Shown piece after piece: positions 16,863-25,302 of a DNA stretch of 64,000 nucleotides. The first letter of the stretch is position 1, and the number at the start of each line of letters is the position of its first letter. Position numbers and translations under genes: made by a program. A model generated the notes under the pieces. The model saw only the letters and a program-made list of their open reading frames with translations, ran no database searches and was not told the DNA's origin. The stretch comes from Actinacidiphila bryophytorum (GTDB taxonomy: Bacteria; Actinomycetota; Actinomycetes; Streptomycetales; Streptomycetaceae), in NCBI RefSeq assembly GCF_016916835.1, contig NZ_JAFFIX010000018.1, forward strand, positions 1 through 64,000, given 5' to 3'.

Positions 16863-17660
16863 GTGGCAAAGGTGAAGGCCCGCAAGGGCGTACAGCAGGT
16901 TGCGGCGGACGACGAGGCCGGTCTCGACTTCGCCCGTGCCTGGGTGGAGTTCGTCGACCCCGCGGACGAGGAGCAGGTCTTCCGCTGCGACCTCACGTGG
17001 CTGACCTCGCGCTGGACGTGCGTGTTCGGCAGCGGGTGCCAGGGGATCGTGGCCGGGCGGGCCGACGACGGCTGCTGCTCGCTGGGCGCGCACTTCTCCG
17101 ACGACGACGACGAGAAGCGGGTGGCGGGCCATGTCGCCCGCCTCACACCGGACACCTGGCAGTTCCACGGCCTGGGCACCGGCACCGGCGGCTTCTGGGC
17201 CGAGGAGAACGAGGACGGCGAACGGCAGACCCGCGTCGTGGACGGCGCCTGCATCTTCTCCAACCGGGCCGGCTTCGCCAGCGGCCAGGGCTGCGCCCTG
17301 CACGCCCTCGCCCTGCGGGAGAACCGCGAACCGCTGGAGACCAAGCCCGACGTGTGCTGGCAGCTGCCGATCCGCCGCACCTTCGAATGGGTCGACCGGC
17401 CCGACGACACCCGGGTCCTGGTCGTCTCGATCGGCGAGTACGACCGGCGCGGCTGGGGACCCGGCGGCCACGACCTGCACTGGTGGTGCACCTCCGCGAC
17501 CTCCGCACACGGCGGCGGCGAGCCCGTGTACGTCTCCTACCGCGCCGAGCTGACCGAGCTGATGGGCGAGGCCGGCTACGCGGAGCTGGCCGCGGCCTGC
17601 GAGGCCCGGCTGTCCACCGCCCTGCCCCTGCTGGCCCCGCACCCGGCCGACCCGGCCTGA
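16863..17660 (+). CDS. Conserved Cys-containing protein, unknown function
   Basis: This 265-aa soluble protein has an acidic core and a cysteine cluster: [26 protein letters not shown] and QGCALHAL. The pattern suggests a metal or iron-sulfur site, loosely resembling the Cys-rich DUF3109/YkgJ-type proteins, but I cannot assign it. The GTG at 16863 is chosen because TACGCT (16850-16855) lies 7 nt upstream. The gene is divergent from ppx. Its role is unknown. Confidence 0.75.
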   Translation: MAKVKARKGVQQVAADDEAGLDFARAWVEFVDPADEEQVFRCDLTWLTSRWTCVFGSGCQGIVAGRADDGCCSLGAHFSDDDDEKRVAGHVARLTPDTWQFHGLGTGTGGFWAEENEDGERQTRVVDGACIFSNRAGFASGQGCALHALALRENREPLETKPDVCWQLPIRRTFEWVDRPDDTRVLVVSIGEYDRRGWGPGGHDLHWWCTSATSAHGGGEPVYVSYRAELTELMGEAGYAELAAACEARLSTALPLLAPHPADPA

Positions 17661-17682
17661 CGGCGGAACCGCCCGCACCCCC

Positions 17683-17716
17683 GCGGTACTCCCTTCCGTA
17701 CGGGAGGGAGTACCGC
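17683..17716 (+). promoter_or_regulatory. Inverted repeat enclosing a Shine-Dalgarno sequence
   Basis: The arms CGGTACTCCCT (17684-17694) and AGGGAGTACCG (17705-17715) pair perfectly. A smaller inner palindrome (CCGTACGG) nearly completes the structure. The right arm includes the GGGAGGGAG box for the gene starting at 17718, so folding would hide the ribosome site; it could equally be an operator. Confidence 0.6.
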
Positions 17717-17717
17717 C

Positions 17718-18209
17718 ATGGACGCCAGCACCGTCACCGCAGTCGCCGCCACCGCGATAGCCAGCGCATCCTTCGCCGTGTCCATCAGCGAGGCCCGCGC
17801 CACCCGGCGGCACAACCGCCACTCCGTCAAACCTGCACTCGAACTGTGGATCCGCCGCCACAACGGCGGCGACGCGGGCCTGCGGGTGTGCAACTTCGGC
17901 CTCGGCCCCGCCGTCGTCACCAGCACCTCCGTCGCGCTCGACGGCGTCCACCTCGGCCAGTGGACCCGGCCCGTCGCCACCTCGCTGCGCGCCCAGCTGG
18001 CCGAGTGGCCGCACGCGACCACCGTGCGGCCCGACTCGATGCTGCCGCCCGGCATCGAACGCTCGCTGCTCTACGTCGACGACTACGACCCCGCACGCCA
18101 CGGCGACCTCTGGGAGATGCTCCAGCACCGGCTGGCCTTCGAGATCCGCTACGAGTCCCTCTACGGCGGCGAGGACTTCCTGGCCGTGCACCCCGCCGCC
18201 CCGATGTAA
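17718..18209 (+). CDS. Membrane-anchored protein, unknown function
   Basis: This 163-aa protein has one N-terminal hydrophobic segment (residues 4-23) followed by a basic stretch (EARATRRHNRH) and a soluble domain with KPALELWIRRHNGGDAGLRVCNFGLGPAVV. Such single-pass proteins with a beta-sandwich-like cytoplasmic domain are common in Streptomyces but undefined. The ATG at 17718 follows a strong GGGAGGGAG box located in an inverted repeat. It is convergent with the XRE gene. Confidence 0.72.
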   Translation: MDASTVTAVAATAIASASFAVSISEARATRRHNRHSVKPALELWIRRHNGGDAGLRVCNFGLGPAVVTSTSVALDGVHLGQWTRPVATSLRAQLAEWPHATTVRPDSMLPPGIERSLLYVDDYDPARHGDLWEMLQHRLAFEIRYESLYGGEDFLAVHPAAPM

Positions 18210-18216
18210 GGCCCGC

Positions 18217-18489
18217 TCACGCCGACAGCGCGTCCCGCTCCTCCGCGTCCTGCGCGCACGCGGCGACCAGCACGTCAAGCGACAGCCCGAGCGCCCCGGC
18301 CAGCGCCGCCACCGTGAAGAAGGCCGGCGTCGGGGCGCGGCCCGTCTCGATCTTGCGCAGCGTCTCGGCGGACACACCCGCCGCCGCCGCGACCTCCACC
18401 ATGCTGCGCTCACCGCGCGCCTCCCGCAGCAGCGCGCCGAAGCGCTCACCGCGCCTGCGCTCCCACGGGGTCAAAGGAGTCCTCACCAT
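18217..18489 (-). CDS. Small XRE-family repressor divergent from map
   Basis: This 90-aa protein is mostly one helix-turn-helix: RFGALLREARGERSMVEVAAAAGVSAETLRKIETGRAPTP (in parts, residues 17-57), then a short helical tail. The ATG at 18489 has TAGTAT (18497-18502) 7 nt upstream, a leaderless promoter. A perfect palindrome, ATACCGGTAT, lies between this gene and map, so the protein probably represses both itself and map. The inducer is unknown. Confidence 0.88.
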   Translation of the reverse strand: MVRTPLTPWERRRGERFGALLREARGERSMVEVAAAAGVSAETLRKIETGRAPTPAFFTVAALAGALGLSLDVLVAACAQDAEERDALSA

Positions 18490-18502
18490 GCCTGTGATAC
18501 TA

Positions 18503-18512
18503 ATACCGGTAT
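18503..18512. promoter_or_regulatory. ATACCGGTAT operator in the XRE/map divergent promoter
   Basis: A perfect 10-bp palindrome lies 14 nt from the repressor start and 22 nt before the map start. It overlaps where the two promoters should sit. Confidence 0.6.
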
Positions 18513-18533
18513 AAGAATTGGAGGAGGACCACC

Positions 18534-19301
18534 ATGGTGGAGATCAAGAACGACACGGCACTCGACGCGATGCGCGCGGCCGGCCGGGTCGTCGGCCAGG
18601 CACTGGCCGCCGTCCAGGAAGCCGCAGCCGTCGGGGTCTCGCTGCGCGAACTCGACGAAGCCGCCCGCGCCGTCCTCGACGAAGCCGGCGCCGGCTCGCC
18701 CTTCCTCGGCTACCGCCCGCCCTTCGCCCCCACGCCCTTCCCCGCGGTGCTCTGCACATCCGTCAACGACGCCATCGTCCACGGCATCCCCACCGACTAC
18801 CGGCTGCGCGACGGCGACCTCGTCAGCGTCGACTGCGGCGCCGAACTCGACGGCTGGACCGGGGACGCCGCCACCAGCTTCACCGTCGGCACCCCGCGGG
18901 CCGCCGACCTCGCCCTCATCGCGGCCACCCGCAAAGCACTCGACGCCGGCATCGCCGCCGCCGTCGCCGGAAACCGCATCGGGGACATCTCGCACGCCAT
19001 CGGGCAGGTCGCGCGTGCCGCGCGCTGCGGCATGCCCGCGGACTTCGGCGGGCACGGGATCGGGCGGCGCATGCACGAGGACCCGCACGTGCCGAACCGG
19101 GGGCGGCCGGGGAGGGGCTTCCCCCTCAGGCCGGGGCTGGCCCTCGCGATCGAGCCGATGCTCATGGCCGGCGGGCGGGACGAGTACGTCACCGCGGCCG
19201 ACGGGTGGACGCTGCGTACGGTCGACGGCAGCAGGGCTGCCCACATCGAGCACACCGTCGCCGTCACCGCGGACGGCCCGCGCATCCTCACCCTGCCGTG
19301 A
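18534..19301 (+). CDS. map: Type I methionine aminopeptidase, regulated orphan copy
   Basis: This 255-aa enzyme removes initiator Met from nascent proteins. The five metal ligands are visible: Asp in VDCGAELDGW, Asp in WTGDAATSF, His in FGGHGIG, Glu in AIEPMLMA and Glu in IEHTV. The ATG at 18534 follows a GGAGGAGG box. It is not in the secY-adk-map ribosomal context where the housekeeping actinobacterial copy is found. Instead it faces a small XRE repressor, suggesting an inducible extra copy, perhaps for drug resistance or a specialised substrate set. Confidence 0.92.
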   Translation: MVEIKNDTALDAMRAAGRVVGQALAAVQEAAAVGVSLRELDEAARAVLDEAGAGSPFLGYRPPFAPTPFPAVLCTSVNDAIVHGIPTDYRLRDGDLVSVDCGAELDGWTGDAATSFTVGTPRAADLALIAATRKALDAGIAAAVAGNRIGDISHAIGQVARAARCGMPADFGGHGIGRRMHEDPHVPNRGRPGRGFPLRPGLALAIEPMLMAGGRDEYVTAADGWTLRTVDGSRAAHIEHTVAVTADGPRILTLP

Positions 19302-19635
19302 GTCGCCCTTCCCGCGCCTGACGGCGCGGGTTGGTTTTCCCACCCTCCCCCACAGCTCCGCGTGGGGGTGCCCCCAGACCCGTGCAACTTTGACTTCGTC
19401 TGCGGGCCTCCCCGTACCCCGGCCCCACCATCGGCGACCGCACGTCCGTGCACACCGGCGAACCCCAGTAGTAGGAGCAACCGGCAGGGACGACTCACCG
19501 CAAGCCGCCAACGAACGCAAGGGGACGGTTCGGGGGTGTCCCCGCAGGCATGCGCGCTACTGCCGCCGCCTCGTTCGGGAAGGGCCGAGGCGCGCAGGCC
19601 GAGGAGATACCCCCGAAGCGGCGCCGGAGGCACGG
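19302..19635. other. Intergenic region with map terminator
   Basis: A hairpin (CCCGCGCC, TGAC, GGCGCGGG) near 19311-19330 followed by TTGGTTTT is a likely terminator for map. The remainder is low-information GC sequence; I see no supported gene. Confidence 0.55.
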
Positions 19636-21342
19636 TCAGGGGGTGGGCGCACCCGTCGTGGACGCGGGCGGGGATGTCGGGGGCTCGGACGTGGGGGGAG
19701 CGGACGTCGGCGGCTCCGATGTCGGCGGCGCGGACGTCGGAGGAGCAGACGACGGCGGGGAGGACGCCGGGGGCGACGAGGACCCCGGGGGCGGGAAGGA
19801 CCGGCGCGACGAACCGCGCAGAATCACCGTGGCGTTCGCCGGCGCGAACGCCACGGCCGCCGTCCACGACCCACCCGGCGCCAGCGCCCGCACCACCGTG
19901 ATCGTCAGCGTGACCGACTCCCCCGGGTGCAGCACCCCCGACGTCGCCGACAGCCGCAGCCACCCCGCCTGCGTCGACGCCGACCACCGCACGTCGGCGG
20001 AACCGCTCGCCGTGAGCGTGACGAGCGTGCGCCCCGCGGCAGGCACCGCGGCGACCCGCAGGTAGCCCGCCCCGGGCGCGACCGGGGACCCGGAGGGCGT
20101 GACCGTCACCGCCGTGACGTCGGCGTCGGTGCCCGCCGGCCCGGCGGAGGGCGCGGCCGGGGGGAAGGAAGCGGAAGGCCGGGGGCGCGAGGCCCCGGCC
20201 TTCTCGTACGGGAGCCCCACCCCGTCCGGCGCCCCGGCGGCAGCCCGCCCGCCGCCGTGCGCGTCGTCCCCGCCGAGCGGCGTCGCCCGGTACGCGGCCC
20301 AGATCGCCAGCACGGGCGCGGCGACGACGGCCGCGACGACCGTGGTCGTCACGGCACGGTGCCGCAGCTGCGCCCGCCGCGCCGCCCGGTCCTTGAGGTC
20401 GAGCGGGAAGCCGCGCCGGTCGAAGCGCGGCGTGCATTCGCGGCTGCGGCCCGCCCCGGTCTCCATGGCGTGCAGCAGCGCGGCGCAGGCGGCGGCGCGC
20501 GGCGCCTCGATGAGGGCGAGCACGGCGGTGGCGTCCGCGGCGGCGCCGGGCCACGGCCCGGCGGCGACGGCGCGCTCGGCGTCCCGCCGGCACAGGGTGC
20601 ACTCGTCGACGTGCCGCACGAGTTCGTCGCGCAGCGCGGGTCCGAGCAGGACCCGGGTGTCGCCGGCGAGTTGGGCGAGCGCGGCGCAGCGCCCGGTGTC
20701 GACGACGGCCAGCGCGGCCCTGGTCCGCTCGACCTCGCAGGCGGCGCGGGCCAGCAGCCCGCGGGCGGCGTCCGTCTCCAGCCCGAGCACGGCGGCGACC
20801 TCGTGCGGCGGGAGCTGGTGGCGTACGGCCAGCTCCAGGGCCTCGCGCTGCTCGGGGGTGGTGCCGGCGGCCTCGGGCCAGGCGAGGGCGGCGAGTTGGG
20901 CGGCGCGCTGGTCGGCGACGGAGGCGGCGGCGCGGACGGGCGCCAGCGGGGTGCCGGCGGCGAGCCGGCGCAGGCAGGACCAGCGGGCGAGGGCGTAGAG
21001 CCAGGGGCGGCGCAGGGCGGGGTCGCGCAGCCGGGAGCGCTGGCGTTCGGCGAGCGCGAGGACCTCGCCGAGGGCGCCGGAGGCGGCGTCGTGCTCGCAC
21101 AGGATGGACAGGCAGTACGTGAACAGGCCGTCGAGGTACGGCTCGTAGTGCGCGGGCGGCACCATCGGCAGGGTGCCCTGGGGGCGGCGGCGCGCGGGGG
21201 CGCCGTCCCGGCCGTCACCGGTGGTGCGCCCGGCCGAGCGCGCGGCGGCCCGCGCCGCGGAGCGCCCTGGCGTCGCCGTCCTGGGCCTGCGGTGCGCACC
21301 GGTCGGCTGCGAGGTGGGGGTGGTCTCCTGCCTGCTCATCAC
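19636..21342 (-). CDS. Membrane-anchored sigma-factor-like protein with BACON domain
   Basis: This 568-aa protein combines parts in an unusual order. Residues about 60-215 resemble ECF sigma regions 2 and 4 (YLDGLFTYCLSILCEHDAASGALGEVLALA, then ALELAVRHQLPPHEVAAVLGL). A Cys-His stretch (LVRHVDECTLCRRD) resembles an anti-sigma zinc site. One transmembrane segment follows (TTTVVAAVVAAPVLAIWAAY), then an extracytoplasmic BACON-like beta domain (WLRLSATSGVLHPGESVTLTITV) and a Pro/Ser/Thr tail of PPTSAPP/PPTSEPP repeats. The start is one of two adjacent ATG codons near 21342. It could be a sensor that couples outside signals to transcription; the fold assignment is by motif only. Confidence 0.75.
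   Translation of the reverse strand: MMSRQETTPTSQPTGAHRRPRTATPGRSAARAAARSAGRTTGDGRDGAPARRRPQGTLPMVPPAHYEPYLDGLFTYCLSILCEHDAASGALGEVLALAERQRSRLRDPALRRPWLYALARWSCLRRLAAGTPLAPVRAAASVADQRAAQLAALAWPEAAGTTPEQREALELAVRHQLPPHEVAAVLGLETDAARGLLARAACEVERTRAALAVVDTGRCAALAQLAGDTRVLLGPALRDELVRHVDECTLCRRDAERAVAAGPWPGAAADATAVLALIEAPRAAACAALLHAMETGAGRSRECTPRFDRRGFPLDLKDRAARRAQLRHRAVTTTVVAAVVAAPVLAIWAAYRATPLGGDDAHGGGRAAAGAPDGVGLPYEKAGASRPRPSASFPPAAPSAGPAGTDADVTAVTVTPSGSPVAPGAGYLRVAAVPAAGRTLVTLTASGSADVRWSASTQAGWLRLSATSGVLHPGESVTLTITVVRALAPGGSWTAAVAFAPANATVILRGSSRRSFPPPGSSSPPASSPPSSAPPTSAPPTSEPPTSAPPTSEPPTSPPASTTGAPTP
19676..19765. repeat. Short in-frame repeats encoding the PPTSxPPTS tail
   Basis: Units of about 15 bp related to GCGGACGTCGGCGGC recur through this stretch and encode the Pro-Thr-Ser tail of the BACON protein. 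Confidence 0.75.
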
Positions 21343-21515
21343 CGGGTGACGGTAGGCCCGTTACCGCCTCCGGCTCAGCCGTCCTCGCGGCCATTAACCC
21401 TTATGGGTGGCGATGCGCCCCGAAAGGGGACGGTTCCGCACTTCGTACGGGTGAATGTGCGCGCGCACGCTCGAAGTCCGCACCGCACGCCCCCCGGGTG
21501 CGCCCCCCGGGGCAA

Positions 21516-21548
21516 CCGGGACGGGGAAGGGCACCTTCCCCGTCCCGG
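21516..21548. terminator. Long hairpin upstream of radA
   Basis: Fifteen-bp perfect arms (21516-21530 and 21534-21548) surround a GCA loop. It lies between divergent genes, 23 bp before the radA -10-like hexamer, so a terminator for antisense or upstream transcription, or a supercoiling-sensitive site, are both possible. Confidence 0.5.
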
Positions 21549-21582
21549 CCGGGTTGTCGTACCCGCCCGCTACGGTGGCGCC

Positions 21583-22968
21583 ATGGCCACCCGCAAGCCC
21601 GCCCAGAAGGACCGCCCCTCCTACCGCTGCACCGAGTGCGGCTGGACCACCGTGAAGTGGCTCGGCCGGTGCGGCGAGTGCCAGGCGTGGGGGACGGTCG
21701 AGGAGTACGGCGGGGTGCCGGCGGTGCGCACCACCGCGCCCGGCAGGGTGAGTGCGCCGGCGCGGCCCATCGGCCAGGTGGACGGCCGGCAGGCGGCGGC
21801 GCGCTCGACGGGCGTGCCGGAGCTGGACCGGGTGCTCGGCGGCGGGCTGGTGCCCGGCGCGGTCGCGCTGCTGGCGGGCGAGCCGGGCGTGGGCAAGTCC
21901 ACGCTGCTGCTGGACGTGGCGGCGAAGGCGTCGAGCGCGCGGAGCCCGGTGCTCTATGTGACGGGCGAGGAGTCGGCGTCGCAGGTGCGGCTGCGCGCCG
22001 ACCGTATCGGCGCGCTCGCCGACCACCTGTACCTGGCGGCGGAGACCGACCTGTCGGCGGTGCTCGGGCACCTGGACGACGTCAAGCCGTCGCTGCTGGT
22101 GCTGGACTCGGTGCAGACGGTTGCCTCGCCGGAGATCGACGGCGCCCCGGGCGGCATGGCGCAGATCAGGGAGGTCGCGGGCGCCCTGATCAGGGCGTCC
22201 AAGGAGCGCGGTATGGCCACGCTGCTGGTCGGCCATGTGACCAAGGACGGCGCCATCGCCGGTCCGCGGCTGCTGGAGCACCTGGTCGACGTGGTGCTGA
22301 GCTTCGAGGGCGACCGGCACGCGCGGCTGCGGCTGATCCGCGGGGTGAAGAACCGGTACGGCGCCACCGACGAGGTCGGCTGCTTCGAGCTGCACGACGA
22401 GGGCATCACGGGCCTGGCCGACCCGTCGGGGCTGTTCCTGACCCGGCGCGACGAACCGGTGCCCGGCACGTGCCTGACGGTGACGCTGGAGGGCAAGCGG
22501 CCGCTGGTCGCGGAGGTGCAGGCGCTGACCGTGGACACCCAGATCCCCTCGCCGAGGCGTACGACGTCAGGCCTGGAGAACTCGCGGGTGTCGATGATGC
22601 TCGCAGTGCTCGAACAGCGCGGCCGGATCAAGGCGATCGGCAAGCAGGACATCTACACCGCCACCGTCGGCGGGGTGAAGCTCACCGAGCCGGCCGCCGA
22701 CCTGGCGGTCGCGCTGGCGCTGGCCAGCGCGGCGATCGACACCCCGCTGCCGAAGAACCTGGTGGCGATCGGCGAGGTGGGCCTGGCCGGTGAGGTGCGC
22801 CGGGTGACCGGGGTGCAGCGCCGGCTGTCGGAGGCGGCCAGGCTGGGCTTCACGCACGCGCTGGTGCCGACCGACCCGGGCAAGGTGCCGGCCGGGATGC
22901 GGGTGATCGAGGTGTCCGACATCGGTGACGCCCTGCGTGCGCTGCCCGCACGGCCCTCCCGGGGGTAG
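21583..22968 (+). CDS. radA: DNA repair protein RadA
   Basis: This 461-aa RecA-like ATPase helps branch migration of recombination intermediates. It has an N-terminal zinc finger ([18 protein letters not shown]), Walker [10 protein letters not shown], the RadA-specific KNRYG motif and a C-terminal Lon-like domain ([17 protein letters not shown]). The ATG at 21583 has TACGGT (21571-21576) 6 nt upstream, so a leaderless transcript is likely. disA follows 125 bp downstream; RadA and DisA are functionally linked in other bacteria. Confidence 0.96.
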   Translation: MATRKPAQKDRPSYRCTECGWTTVKWLGRCGECQAWGTVEEYGGVPAVRTTAPGRVSAPARPIGQVDGRQAAARSTGVPELDRVLGGGLVPGAVALLAGEPGVGKSTLLLDVAAKASSARSPVLYVTGEESASQVRLRADRIGALADHLYLAAETDLSAVLGHLDDVKPSLLVLDSVQTVASPEIDGAPGGMAQIREVAGALIRASKERGMATLLVGHVTKDGAIAGPRLLEHLVDVVLSFEGDRHARLRLIRGVKNRYGATDEVGCFELHDEGITGLADPSGLFLTRRDEPVPGTCLTVTLEGKRPLVAEVQALTVDTQIPSPRRTTSGLENSRVSMMLAVLEQRGRIKAIGKQDIYTATVGGVKLTEPAADLAVALALASAAIDTPLPKNLVAIGEVGLAGEVRRVTGVQRRLSEAARLGFTHALVPTDPGKVPAGMRVIEVSDIGDALRALPARPSRG

Positions 22969-23093
22969 CGGGCGGAGGCCGGTGTTCCGGGGGCGTGCGG
23001 GCGCCCGGTGGAGGGGGGCACATGCCGGCGATCGGCGGCCCGCGGCGCGGACGACGTAAACTCTGTCCAAACCGCACCGACCGGAGGAACGCA

Positions 23094-24245
23094 GTGGCAG
23101 CCAACGACCGGGCAGGCGCCGCCCCGGCCCGCAAGGCAGCGGCGGACTCCGCCAGCAGGTCCGGCACCGGCCAGGACGGCGGGCTGATGCGCGCCTCGCT
23201 GAGCGCCGTCGCGCCCGGCACGGCCCTGCGCGACGGCCTTGAGCGCATCCTGCGCGGCAACACCGGTGGCCTGATCGTGCTGGGCATGGACAAGACCGTC
23301 GAGTCGCTGTGCACCGGCGGCTTCGTCCTGGACGTGGAGTTCACCGCGACCCGGCTGCGCGAGCTGTGCAAGCTGGACGGCGCGCTGATCCTGGACAAGG
23401 ACATCACCAAGATCCTGCGGGCGGGCGTGCAGTTGGTGCCCGACCCGACGATCCCGACCGAGGAGACCGGCACCCGGCACCGCACCGCGGACCGGGTGAG
23501 CAAGCAGGTCAACTTCCCCGTGGTGTCGGTGAGTCAGTCGATGCGGCTGATCGCGCTGTACGTGGACGGGCAGCGCCGGGTGCTGGAGGACTCGGCGGCG
23601 ATCCTGTCCCGGGCCAACCAGGCGCTGGCGACCCTGGAGCGCTACAAGCTGCGGCTGGACGAGGTCGCGGGCACGTTGTCGGCGCTGGAGATCGAGGACC
23701 TGGTCACGGTCCGCGACGTCACGGCGGTGGCGCAGCGGCTGGAGATGGTGCGCCGGATCGCCACCGAGATCGCCGAGTATGTCGTGGAGTTGGGCACCGA
23801 CGGCCGGCTGCTGTCGCTGCAGCTCGACGAGTTGATCGCGGGCGTGGAGCCGGAACGCGAGCTGGTGGCCCGCGACTACGTGCCCGAGCCGACCGCCAAG
23901 CGCAGCCGCACCGTCGCCGAGGCGATGTCGGAGCTGGACGCGCTGCCGCAGAGCGAGCTGATCGAACTGACCACGGTGGCAAGGGCTCTGGGCTACACCG
24001 GCTCGCCCGAGTCGCTGGACTCCGCGGTGTCGCCGCGGGGTTACCGGCTGCTGGCCAAGGTGCCGCGGCTGCCGAACACCGTCATCGAGCGGCTGGTCGA
24101 GCACTTCGGCGGCCTGCAGAAGCTGCTGGCCGCCAGCGTGGACGACCTGCAGGCCGTCGACGGTGTCGGCGAGGCCCGCGCCCGGTCGGTCCGCGAGGGC
24201 CTGTCCCGCCTGGCGGAGTCCTCGATCCTCGAACGCTACGTGTAG
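23094..24245 (+). CDS. disA: Diadenylate cyclase and DNA-integrity scanning protein DisA
   Basis: This 383-aa protein makes c-di-AMP from two ATP and scans DNA for branched structures. The N-terminal cyclase domain shows the DGALILDKD and GTRHRTAD (RHR) signatures; the C-terminus has helix-hairpin-helix motifs ([21 protein letters not shown] and [15 protein letters not shown]). The GTG at 23094 follows GGAGGAAC. A TAAACT hexamer upstream gives a leadered promoter, unlike many genes here. It sits between radA and mutY, a DNA-repair neighbourhood conserved in Streptomyces. Confidence 0.96.
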   Translation: MAANDRAGAAPARKAAADSASRSGTGQDGGLMRASLSAVAPGTALRDGLERILRGNTGGLIVLGMDKTVESLCTGGFVLDVEFTATRLRELCKLDGALILDKDITKILRAGVQLVPDPTIPTEETGTRHRTADRVSKQVNFPVVSVSQSMRLIALYVDGQRRVLEDSAAILSRANQALATLERYKLRLDEVAGTLSALEIEDLVTVRDVTAVAQRLEMVRRIATEIAEYVVELGTDGRLLSLQLDELIAGVEPERELVARDYVPEPTAKRSRTVAEAMSELDALPQSELIELTTVARALGYTGSPESLDSAVSPRGYRLLAKVPRLPNTVIERLVEHFGGLQKLLAASVDDLQAVDGVGEARARSVREGLSRLAESSILERYV

Positions 24246-24260
24246 CGCCCGCTGTTCAAC

Positions 24261-24292
24261 CCGGCGGGAGCCCGGCGGGAGCCCGGCGGGAG
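24261..24292. repeat. Three copies of an 11-bp tandem repeat downstream of disA
   Basis: CCGGCGGGAGC occurs three times in tandem in the gap between convergent disA and the next gene. Confidence 0.85.
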
Positions 24293-24296
24293 AACC

Positions 24297-25172
24297 TCAG
24301 TCCTGCGACAGGACGAACGGCACGCTCTTGGTGCCGTACCCCGGCAGTTGCGCCTGCGCAAGGTAGTTGCCCGGCGCGGCCTGTCCGCCCTTGGGGGTGG
24401 CGCAGTGCGGGGAGCTGGTCCTGCCGTTCCAGTGCAGCGTGTACGTCGTGCTGCCGTGCGCGGGCACCTGGAGCAGGTAGGACGCGGTGGACGCCGGGCA
24501 GTCGTCGGAGGCCCACACATGGCTGTCGTCGGGCGTCTTGGTGACGGTGAACACCGCGTTGCGCGGACCGAAGTCCACCTTGCAGGTGACAGTGCCGGAG
24601 TTGGTGGCGTGCAGCTGGAACACCGGGTCCTCGCCGGGTGCGTACGTGTTCTGCGCGCTGGTCAGCGACAGCGTGACCGTACCCGGCGAGCAGTCCGGCA
24701 GCGTCGAGCCGGCCGGTACCTGGTCGCCGCTCGCGCCGGTGCCCGCGCTCGCACCGCCGGTGCCGCCGCCCGGCGTGCCCGTGCCGCCGTCGGCACCCGC
24801 GGACGTACCGGCTGTCGTACCCGAGGTGGCGCCGGTGGTCCCGCCGCCGGAGTCGCCGGCCGTGGCGCCCGCCGAAGTCCCGTCGCCCGTACCGCCGTCG
24901 GCGCCTGTCCCGCCGTCGGAGGGGGCGGTCTCACGGCCGCCGGGGCGTCCGCTGATGTGGGTGCCGCTGGGCACCGGACCCGGTGTGATGCTCGCCGCCG
25001 GGGTGTGCGAACCGGTGGGCGCGGACGAGCTGTTGCCGCTTCCGCCGCCGCCCGACGTCACCGCCCAGATCACCAGTGCGGCGATCAGCGCGACGAGTGC
25101 GAACACCACGACTCGCCGCCGCCAGTAGATGGTCGACGGAAGAGGTCCGACGGGATTGCGCAACGAGCCCAC
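24297..25172 (-). CDS. Membrane-anchored Ser/Gly/Thr-rich extracytoplasmic protein
   Basis: This 291-aa protein has a single N-terminal transmembrane helix (VVVFALVALIAALVIWAV, about residues 21-38), a long Gly/Thr/Ser/Ala linker (40-155) and a C-terminal beta domain with four cysteines (LPDCSPG, VTCKVDF, DDCPAS, SPHCATP). The domain resembles Ig-like BsuPI-type modules found outside the membrane. The GTG at 25172 has TAGAGT (25179-25184) 6 nt upstream. The function is unknown; a wall-associated adhesin or sensor is possible. Confidence 0.75.
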   Translation of the reverse strand: MGSLRNPVGPLPSTIYWRRRVVVFALVALIAALVIWAVTSGGGGSGNSSSAPTGSHTPAASITPGPVPSGTHISGRPGGRETAPSDGGTGADGGTGDGTSAGATAGDSGGGTTGATSGTTAGTSAGADGGTGTPGGGTGGASAGTGASGDQVPAGSTLPDCSPGTVTLSLTSAQNTYAPGEDPVFQLHATNSGTVTCKVDFGPRNAVFTVTKTPDDSHVWASDDCPASTASYLLQVPAHGSTTYTLHWNGRTSSPHCATPKGGQAAPGNYLAQAQLPGYGTKSVPFVLSQD

Positions 25173-25302
25173 ACCCGAACTCTAGGGGAGATCACCCGTG
25201 TGCCGTCGCAACACCCGCCGCTCGGTGCCCGGTCTTTGCCGATGATCACGTTTACGTCGGCGGACGATCGCTGTCTGTGGCGTGTGCGAGGATCGCGAGG
25301 CG

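Noticed and set aside
19015-22968. A very long plus-strand open frame (about 1,300 codons)
   Set aside because: Only its 3' part (from 21583) is real: it encodes radA. The upstream part is the antisense of the BACON protein and of map sequence, and has Arg/Gly-rich shadow composition.
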